A stretch of DNA of 11,241 bases from positions 1 through 11,241 of the forward strand of contig JAOUOM010000020.1 of NCBI GenBank assembly GCA_029880385.1, written 5' to 3'. Shown here piece after piece: positions 6,207-11,241 of the stretch. The notes below the pieces were generated by a model. The model saw only the letters and a program-made list of their open reading frames with translations, was not told the DNA's origin and made no database searches. The first letter of the stretch is position 1. The number at the start of each line of letters is the position of its first letter. The translations under genes were made by a program, and so were the position numbers. The stretch is from Cyclobacteriaceae bacterium (GTDB lineage Bacteria; Bacteroidota; Bacteroidia; Cytophagales; Cyclobacteriaceae).

Positions 6207-6968
6207 ATGCTACAAATAAAAGAGGAAAATGGATTTAGTTACCTGGAAGCCGGTGAAGGCGAACCACTCGTCCTTCTGCACGGTCTGCTGGGTGCCTTGA
6301 GCAATTGGGAGTCTGTAGTAAATGGGTTTTCATCCAGGTACAAAATTCTTATTCCCGTACTGCCTATATTCACCTTGCCCGTGCGGGAAGTGGGGCTGGA
6401 AAAACTCACCGATTTTCTGGAGGCATTTCTGCAACATAAAAACATTACGGAATTAAACCTGATGGGAAATTCGCTGGGAGGGCATATAGCCCTAATCTAC
6501 ACCTTGCGTAACCAGTCAAGTGTCAAACGATTGATTCTGACGGGTAGCTCGGGACTCTTTGAAAACTCGATGGGAGGATCCTATCCCAAACGCGGCAGTT
6601 ATGAATACGTCAAAGAACGGGTTGCCTATACATTCTACGATTCAAATACCGCTACAGAGGAATTAGTGGAGGATGTCTTTGAAACTACCAAAAGCATCCC
6701 CAAATGCCTGAAAATTGTGGCCATTGCAAAATCGGCCCAGCGTCACAATATGGCCAATGACATTTCAAATATACACGTGCCCACTTTGCTGATTTGGGGC
6801 TTGAACGATACCATTACCCCTCCTATGGTAGCGCATGAATTCAACCGGTTACTACCCAATTCTACCCTCCGGTTTATTGATGAATGCTGCCATGCCCCCA
6901 TGATGGAACGCCCGGAAAAATTCAACGCAATCTTACACGAGTTTCTTCAAAGACCCCTTTCCACATGA
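6207..6968 (+). CDS. Alpha/beta hydrolase, Bacteroidota-type with altered strand-4 loop
   Basis: This 253-residue cytoplasmic hydrolase has a full catalytic triad: Ser89 in the elbow GNSLGG (87-92), Asp201 in WGLNDTITPP (197-206) and His229 in CHAPMMERP (228-236). The oxyanion-hole segment is HGLLGALSNW at 25-34. The usual D-x-R-G-x-G-x-S loop is absent. In its place stands IPVLPIFTLPVREVGLEKL (49-67), a variant I associate with a Bacteroidota clade of hydrolases kept near nadK; that recollection is from general knowledge and not checked. It is not a close copy of the hydrolase at 3657-4427: the elbows (GNSLGG versus GHSMGG) and acid positions differ. It follows the cvpA-like gene after 32 AT-rich bases and overlaps the next gene by ATGA. 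The substrate is unknown. Confidence 0.88.
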   Translation: MLQIKEENGFSYLEAGEGEPLVLLHGLLGALSNWESVVNGFSSRYKILIPVLPIFTLPVREVGLEKLTDFLEAFLQHKNITELNLMGNSLGGHIALIYTLRNQSSVKRLILTGSSGLFENSMGGSYPKRGSYEYVKERVAYTFYDSNTATEELVEDVFETTKSIPKCLKIVAIAKSAQRHNMANDISNIHVPTLLIWGLNDTITPPMVAHEFNRLLPNSTLRFIDECCHAPMMERPEKFNAILHEFLQRPLST

Positions 6969-7633
6969 TAGCCAAGGACCTGATCAATTACATGATACCT
7001 CCCCTAAAGGTGACCGACGAAATTTCGAAGGCTTCTCTTTGGATGGAAGAGTTACGGTTAAGTGAACTCCCTGTAACCGATCAGGGAAAGTTCCTGGGAT
7101 TATATACCGAGGGGCTGCTCTATGACCAACCGGTTGATCAGTCCACAACAGTAGGTGACTGCCCGCTGGAAGGGCGTGAAAGTATCGTTCACCATGACAG
7201 CCATTATTATGACGTGCTCAAAACCGCCTATGCCAACGGGGTACGGTTAGTGGCCGTCAGGGATGATCAGGATCAATACATTGGTGTCATTTCGATCGAA
7301 GATATTGTTGAGGCCTTTGCCCGCACACTGTCGGTCAATACGCCAGGGGCCATTTTGGTTCTTTCGCTTAACCAACGGGACTATGTGCTTTCGGATATTT
7401 GCCGGATAATCGAACTGAATGAAGCCAAAGTCCTGAGTAGTCAGACGCTACACCATAGTGACGAAACGGAAAAACTCACCCTGACATTGAAAATAAATAA
7501 GGAAGAAGTCTCCCACATCATTTCAAGCCTTGAGGCCAAAGGATATCATGTATCCGAATCATTTAATAAATCCCCACTCAACGACCGGGATAAGGAGTAT
7601 TTTGACGGTTTGATGAATTATCTCAAGTTTTGA
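6965..7633 (+). CDS. CBS-pair protein with probable C-terminal ACT-like domain
   Basis: This 222-residue protein starts MIAKDLINYMIPPLKVTDEISKA, a classic first CBS motif. The first CBS domain covers about 1-58 (LPVTDQGKFLGLYTEG) and the second about 63-120 (LVAVRDDQDQYIGVISIEDIVEAFAR). Residues 128-200 (PGAILVLSLNQRDYVLSDI, then LTLTLKINKEEVSHIISSLEAKGYHV) have the beta-alpha-beta-beta-alpha-beta rhythm of an ACT domain, giving an architecture like that of AcuB. CBS pairs bind adenine nucleotides and ACT domains small ligands, so this is likely a regulatory sensor; its target is not known. The start at 6965 is chosen over in-frame codons further upstream because they lie inside the hydrolase gene; it overlaps the hydrolase stop by ATGA. 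The gene runs into nadK by a TGATG overlap, which hints at a link to NAD(P) metabolism. Confidence 0.85.
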   Translation: MIAKDLINYMIPPLKVTDEISKASLWMEELRLSELPVTDQGKFLGLYTEGLLYDQPVDQSTTVGDCPLEGRESIVHHDSHYYDVLKTAYANGVRLVAVRDDQDQYIGVISIEDIVEAFARTLSVNTPGAILVLSLNQRDYVLSDICRIIELNEAKVLSSQTLHHSDETEKLTLTLKINKEEVSHIISSLEAKGYHVSESFNKSPLNDRDKEYFDGLMNYLKF

Positions 7634-8508
7634 TGATACGGACAGTTGCCATACATGCCAGGACATTGTCAGAAGAGTCTATTCCTCACTTCCAATCCCT
7701 CCTGAAGTATCTCAAAGAAAAAGGTGTTTCCATCCATTTTTCACAACGCTTTGTAGTGGACAATCCGGATATCTCTGCCACTCCGCTGGCACCTTTTAAC
7801 GAAATCACCAATGATTTTCAACCTGATATTTTATTTAGTCTCGGAGGTGACGGCACCATACTGGATGCCATCACACTGATTGGCCGGTTTGAAACCCCCA
7901 TACTGGGGATTAACATGGGACGCCTGGGGTTTCTGGCAACCATTGCCAAGGATACCCTGAAACATACACTGGATTTGTTATTTGCCAACAAATACCATCT
8001 GGACAGAAGGACGATGGTAAGCCTTCAGGCCGACACCCCGTTATTCGATGGAAAAGCCTTTGCACTAAATGAGTTTTCCATTTTACGAAAAGACACGTCC
8101 TCCATGATCGTGGCCAAGACTTTTTTGAACGGGGAATACCTAAATACCTATTGGGCTGATGGGCTGATGGTATCCACACCCACGGGTTCTACCGGGTATT
8201 CACTTAGTTGTGGTGGGCCTATCATTTTGCCACATACCCATAATTTTGTCATCACCCCGGTCAGTCCGCACAACTTAAACATCCGCCCCCTGATCGTGCC
8301 CGATACGAGCGAACTGGCATTTGAAGTAGAAAGCCGTCATGGGGATTACCTGGTTTCCCTCGACTCACGTTCGCAAACCGTAGAGGCTAATACACGCCTG
8401 ACTATAGTCAAAGCAGGTTTTTCGGCCAACCTGATCCGAATCGAAGGGGACAATTTTATTGAAACGCTCCGCAATAAGCTTTCCTGGGGACTGGATAAAA
8501 GAAACTAA
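7633..8508 (+). CDS. nadK: NAD kinase
   Basis: This 291-residue cytoplasmic enzyme phosphorylates NAD to NADP using ATP or polyphosphate. The diagnostic GGDGT is at 71-75 with catalytic Asp73, followed by NMGRLGFLA at 94-102, LNEFSI at 145-150, and the long glycine-rich segment from Asp176 to Ile197 that includes STPTGSTGYSLS (nucleotide binding). LDSRSQTV near 243-250 is the usual C-terminal strand. Length is normal. The ATG at 7633 shares its first base with the preceding TGA (TGATG), giving reinitiation-type coupling. A TTG one codon earlier is in frame but has nothing to favour it. It closes the tightly packed YqeY-to-nadK run; the 80-base gap that follows contains a new promoter-like element. 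Confidence 0.97.
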   Translation: MIRTVAIHARTLSEESIPHFQSLLKYLKEKGVSIHFSQRFVVDNPDISATPLAPFNEITNDFQPDILFSLGGDGTILDAITLIGRFETPILGINMGRLGFLATIAKDTLKHTLDLLFANKYHLDRRTMVSLQADTPLFDGKAFALNEFSILRKDTSSMIVAKTFLNGEYLNTYWADGLMVSTPTGSTGYSLSCGGPIILPHTHNFVITPVSPHNLNIRPLIVPDTSELAFEVESRHGDYLVSLDSRSQTVEANTRLTIVKAGFSANLIRIEGDNFIETLRNKLSWGLDKRN

Positions 8509-8561
8509 ACAGCATTTCGTTAGTTTTCCTTAATTTAGAGTGTAAATACCCAGCATAAAAG

Positions 8562-8569
8562 TAGATTTG
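8562..8569 (+). promoter_or_regulatory. Predicted -7 promoter element before the DUF6089-type genes
   Basis: TAGATTTG matches the Bacteroidota -7 consensus TAnnTTTG exactly and lies 19 bases before the ATG at 8589. No clear TTG triplet is present at the expected distance upstream; TTAG at 8535-8538 is the nearest. The leader would contain an ATGTGA start-stop pair at 8582-8587, just before the true start. Confidence 0.45.
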
Positions 8570-8588
8570 TAAATAAAATCAATGTGAA

Positions 8589-9686
8589 ATGCGGATCAGA
8601 TCCCTACTTATTTTTTCATTATTCGTCACAATCATCCTGATGGTTGACCCGGCATATGGCCAACGAAATAAATACAAAAGACGAAAATCTTCCAGTAGAA
8701 ATACATCCCATTACCGTGGAGGAAGTGCCGGAGGTAAATTCAGGCCATATCAATATGTGGGAGGTGGACTCAATGCACTAAACTATTACGGGGATCTGGC
8801 ACCTGTAAATAAAGCCGCCAGTACGGATATTTCATTTACCCGCCCAGGCATGGGCATCACATATGGTTACCGGTTCAGACCCAACGTGTCGGCCCGTGCC
8901 AATTTCAATTATGGGCGACTAAAGGGGGATGACATTACCTCCAATAAAGATCAGCCGGAAAATGCCCCCAGGTACTATCGCAACCTGAGTTTCCGAAATG
9001 ACATCAAAGAATTTAATGTAGGCGTCAATGTCTATTTGTTGCCCGATTACAGTGGCCCAAATTTTCGAAGATCCTTCAATGCCTATCTTTTTGTAGGGGG
9101 TGGTTTCTTTTTTCACAACCCGAAAGGAAAAGTGCCGGAATACGACTATCAGGTGAATGGATCCAATGCTGCCACCAAACTGGCAAATGCAGGAGAATGG
9201 GTAAAGTTACGGCCATTGGGTACCGAAGGGCAATACCTGGGTATTAATGGAGCACCCGCCCCATACAAACCATTCCAGCTAAGTGTCCCCATAAATTTTG
9301 GGCTAACCATGGCCATACCCCGATCGCCTGTCAATATCCACCTGGAATTGGGCTATCGCTTTGTCTTTACCGACTATCTTGATGACGTTAGTACCTCCTA
9401 TGTTTCGCTGGATCAGTTCAGTGATCCATTGGCCCGCATCATGTCAGACAGGAGTTCCGAACCGGTTGGTGCGTTTACGGGTGAGGCACGGGATCTCTCT
9501 CAGGTATCTGCAAATGTCTTTCCCGACGGCAATACCTATTATCATTCTACCCTGATCGGGTCTGGCACGGAAAATTCTGTTAGGGGAGGTTCAAAAGATA
9601 ATGACATGTATTTCGTTACTCAAATAAAGGTGACCTACATTCTCAATCAAAGTAGAGGAAAAAGAGGCCCGGCTAAGTTTCGATAA
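8589..9686 (+). CDS. DUF6089-type outer-membrane beta-barrel protein, first copy
   Basis: This 365-residue protein has a clear signal peptide: MRIRSLLIFSLFVTIILMVDPAYG with probable cleavage after AYG at residue 24. A basic, serine-rich stretch (RNKYKRRKSSSR, 26-37) follows. From about 54 onward it alternates aromatic, glycine-rich strands such as YQYVGGGLNALNYYGDL (55-70), GMGITYGYRFRPNVSARANFNYG (87-109), FNAYLFVGGGFFFHN (163-177), INFGLTMAI and NIHLELGYRFVFTDYLDDV (249-267), and ends with a final strand MYFVTQIKVTYIL (340-352). This fits an eight-stranded-type barrel of the DUF6089 family, a group of unknown function usually encoded just upstream of uppS and bamA in Bacteroidota. The extra length compared with the second copy lies in a loop at about 180-232 and another at about 270-338. 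There is no lipobox, so it is not a lipoprotein. Confidence 0.8.
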   Translation: MRIRSLLIFSLFVTIILMVDPAYGQRNKYKRRKSSSRNTSHYRGGSAGGKFRPYQYVGGGLNALNYYGDLAPVNKAASTDISFTRPGMGITYGYRFRPNVSARANFNYGRLKGDDITSNKDQPENAPRYYRNLSFRNDIKEFNVGVNVYLLPDYSGPNFRRSFNAYLFVGGGFFFHNPKGKVPEYDYQVNGSNAATKLANAGEWVKLRPLGTEGQYLGINGAPAPYKPFQLSVPINFGLTMAIPRSPVNIHLELGYRFVFTDYLDDVSTSYVSLDQFSDPLARIMSDRSSEPVGAFTGEARDLSQVSANVFPDGNTYYHSTLIGSGTENSVRGGSKDNDMYFVTQIKVTYILNQSRGKRGPAKFR

Positions 9687-9697
9687 AAAATTGTCCG

Positions 9698-10402
9698 TTG
9701 AGATTTTACTTATTTTTATTACTTCTATCGGGGATACAGTTTACAAACGCCCAGTTAATTGAATTTGGCATAGGGCCAGGCACACTCAATTATGCCGGTG
9801 ACCTGGTCAAAGGTGTACAGCTTGCCAATTCAAGCCCGGCCGTTCAGGTACATCATCGCATGAACCTCTCAAAAGTGGTCAGCGTGAGATGGGCACTCAC
9901 CTATGGGAAAATAAAAGGAAGCGATACCTATTCCAATGACCCGTTTGGCCTGCAACGAAACGGATCCTTCAATCTCAACATTGCCGAACTTTCCTCAACG
10001 TTTGAATACCATTTTCTCGATTACAAACACGACAAATCACACGTGCGATGGTCCCCGTATGCCTTTTTTGGCATTGGGTTTACCCGATTGTATAAAGCCC
10101 CCGGCACCTACGGTGATTACAATCCCACACAAGCCATTATACCCTACGGGATCGGCTTTAAACAATTAATTGGACGAAGGTTTTCGTCGGGTATCGAATT
10201 TGGTGTCCGCCAAACCTTTTTTGATTATCTCGATACCTACGCAGACGGTGACCAGACGGTGAAAGACTTTCAATATGGCAATCCCGCAGACCGGGATGTC
10301 TATTATTTTGTCGGGATCAGCCTGTCGTATATCGTTTATAAAATCCCATGTCCTTTTCCGTATGTCCCAAATCGGTACATGTTGAGGACTTATTTTCGTT
10401 AA
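9698..10402 (+). CDS. DUF6089-type outer-membrane beta-barrel protein, second copy, TTG start
   Basis: This 234-residue relative of the preceding protein has a short signal peptide, (M)RFYLFLLLLSGIQFTNAQ, with likely cleavage after NAQ (19) or NA (18). The mature part follows the same order of motifs as the first copy: GTLNYAGDL (28-36) against ALNYYGDL, WALTYGKIKGSD against NFNYGRLKGDD, SPYAFFGIGF against NAYLFVGGGF, and IEFGVRQTFFDYLDTYADG against LELGYRFVFTDYLDDVS. The protein ends with a proline/tyrosine-rich tail after the last strand. The TTG at 9698 is chosen because the frame is closed at 9674 by TAA, no ATG or GTG lies between, and the next in-frame ATG (residue 54) would remove the signal peptide. 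It begins 11 bases after the first copy stops, so both are likely on one transcript. Function is unknown; outer-membrane location is inferred. Confidence 0.75.
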   Translation: MRFYLFLLLLSGIQFTNAQLIEFGIGPGTLNYAGDLVKGVQLANSSPAVQVHHRMNLSKVVSVRWALTYGKIKGSDTYSNDPFGLQRNGSFNLNIAELSSTFEYHFLDYKHDKSHVRWSPYAFFGIGFTRLYKAPGTYGDYNPTQAIIPYGIGFKQLIGRRFSSGIEFGVRQTFFDYLDTYADGDQTVKDFQYGNPADRDVYYFVGISLSYIVYKIPCPFPYVPNRYMLRTYFR

Positions 10403-10499
10403 AAGAAGTCAACACGTTGATATTCTTCATAAAAAAAAGCCATTTTTGTACCCTTTTTAGTAATTCGCAAATTGAAAAAGGTTTGCATATAAAATTGAA

Positions 10500-10530
10500 T
10501 TTGATTTTTTACACAACAGCTTTATATGTG
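10500..10530 (+). promoter_or_regulatory. uppS: Predicted uppS promoter (Bacteroidota type)
   Basis: TTTG at 10500-10503 and TATATGTG at 10523-10530 (one mismatch to TAnnTTTG) are separated by 19 bases, inside the usual spacing. The pair lies 23 bases before the uppS ATG. It occurs in the 151-base AT-rich gap after the second DUF6089-type gene, the longest gap in the window. This gap also holds a weak inverted repeat CCTTTTT/AAAAAGG (10452-10458 and 10475-10481) but nothing else I can assign. Confidence 0.5.
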
Positions 10531-10553
10531 AAAATAGTGTGACCGCTAAAAAC

Positions 10554-11241
10554 ATGACACAAAGTACTCAGGAATCAAACAGGATCATCCCAAGGCACGT
10601 TGCTGTAATAATGGACGGCAATGGCCGTTGGGCAAAAAAGAAAGGGGCTGCTCGTATTTTTGGTCATCGGAATGCCATCACCGCCGTAAGGGAAACTACT
10701 GAGTTTTGTGGGGAAAATGGCGTGGGGTACCTTACCTTGTTTGCTTTTTCCACAGAAAACTGGGGACGGCCAAAATTTGAAGTGGAAGGCCTGATGTCCT
10801 TATTGGTGTCCACCATTAACGATGAATTGCCGACATTACAAAAAAATAATGTGCAGTTACACAGCATCGGTGACCGCTCACAGCTGCCTTCCGATACGAA
10901 GGCCAAGCTGGAACAGGCCATTGAGGACACTGCCGCAAATACAGGTTTAAAACTAATTCTTGCCTTAAATTATAGTGGCCGCTGGGACATTACCAATGCC
11001 ATCAAAAACATAGCCACTGACATACAACAGGGGAAGTTAACTGCCACGGATATCAGCCAGGACGTTGTCGATCAATACTTGTCGACGAACGGGTTTCCAG
11101 ACCCCGAACTACTGGTGCGTACAAGTGGCGAAATGAGGATAAGCAATTTTTTATTATGGCAATCAGCCTATACGGAATTGTTTTTTACGGAAGTATTATG
11201 GCCCGATTTCAGAAAAGAACATATGATAGAAGCATTGAGGC
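10554..11241 (+). CDS. uppS: Isoprenyl transferase (undecaprenyl diphosphate synthase), 3' end missing
   Basis: The first 229 codons are present; the family is usually 240-250 residues, so only the last few are lost at the right edge. UppS extends farnesyl diphosphate with isopentenyl diphosphate in cis to make undecaprenyl diphosphate, the lipid carrier for peptidoglycan and surface polysaccharides. The catalytic HVAVIMDGNGRWA is at 15-27 with Asp21, followed by the GHRNA segment, FAFSTENWGRP, LNYSGRWDI, and RTSGEMRISNFLLWQSAYTELFF, which supplies the arginine residues binding isopentenyl diphosphate. ATG at 10554 gives the usual short N-terminal extension; a GTG at 10539 is in frame but without support. 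No ribosome binding site is visible. In Bacteroidota this gene is commonly followed by bamA, consistent with an envelope-assembly cluster continuing past the edge. Confidence 0.97.
   Translation, partial: MTQSTQESNRIIPRHVAVIMDGNGRWAKKKGAARIFGHRNAITAVRETTEFCGENGVGYLTLFAFSTENWGRPKFEVEGLMSLLVSTINDELPTLQKNNVQLHSIGDRSQLPSDTKAKLEQAIEDTAANTGLKLILALNYSGRWDITNAIKNIATDIQQGKLTATDISQDVVDQYLSTNGFPDPELLVRTSGEMRISNFLLWQSAYTELFFTEVLWPDFRKEHMIEALR

Noticed and set aside
6884..6964. Longer N-terminus for the CBS-domain protein
   Set aside because: The extra 27 codons lie inside the hydrolase gene in another frame and look unlike a domain; the ATG at 6965 gives the family N-terminus and an ATGA overlap.
3657..6968. 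The two alpha/beta hydrolases as recent duplicates
   Set aside because: Their elbow motifs, acid positions and strand-4 loops differ, and similarity is limited to the general fold.
7630..7632. TTG start for NAD kinase
   Set aside because: An ATG follows immediately at 7633 and forms a normal TGATG overlap; the TTG adds one residue without support.
10452..10481. Inverted repeat CCTTTTT/AAAAAGG between the second barrel gene and uppS
   Set aside because: It is a seven-base, mostly A/T stem with a 16-base loop and no following T tract; not enough for a terminator call.
10348..10542. Small plus-strand reading frame of 64 codons after the second barrel gene
   Set aside because: It overlaps the end of that gene in another frame and continues through AT-rich intergenic sequence with no recognisable domain or start signal.

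Overview
The window looks like ordinary chromosomal housekeeping sequence from a member of the Bacteroidota, most likely Cytophagales. That placement is an inference. It rests on the gene order at the right-hand end (CBS-domain protein, NAD kinase, two DUF6089-type envelope proteins, undecaprenyl diphosphate synthase), on promoter-like TAnnTTTG elements instead of E. coli-type boxes, and on the near absence of Shine-Dalgarno sequences before good start codons. Coding density is high. No mobile element, CRISPR array, tRNA or rRNA was seen, and the longest stretch without a gene is about 150 bases (10403-10553).

The left half (1-5155) is read on the minus strand, so it is described from right to left. 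A block of pdxJ (vitamin B6), a YbfF-like alpha/beta hydrolase and a short RsmI-like tetrapyrrole-methylase-family protein is joined by two ATGA stop/start overlaps. After 61 bases with a good promoter comes metK (SAM synthetase). An 82-base gap with a perfect 11-bp inverted repeat separates it from a TerC-family membrane protein. A last minus-strand unit is cysC (APS kinase), overlapping by ATGA the start of cysD (sulfate adenylyltransferase small subunit), which runs off the left edge. The left half therefore joins sulfate activation, SAM supply and a probable SAM-consuming enzyme, although these are probably separate transcripts.

The right half (5187-11241) is read on the plus strand from a short divergent intergenic region shared with pdxJ. 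It holds a GatB/YqeY-domain protein, a CvpA-family membrane protein, a second alpha/beta hydrolase, a CBS-pair plus probable ACT protein and NAD kinase, all tightly packed. A second promoter precedes two tandem, divergent copies of a DUF6089-type beta-barrel protein, the second starting with TTG. A third promoter precedes uppS, which is cut by the right edge. In related genomes uppS is commonly followed by bamA, so this end probably feeds cell-envelope biogenesis.

I found no convincing novel defence, mobile or biosynthetic system. The points worth a second look are small: the CBS/ACT protein coupled to NAD kinase, the paralogous barrel pair with its TTG start, the interleaved divergent promoter elements, the inverted repeat between metK and terC, and the shortened RsmI-like protein upstream of metK.
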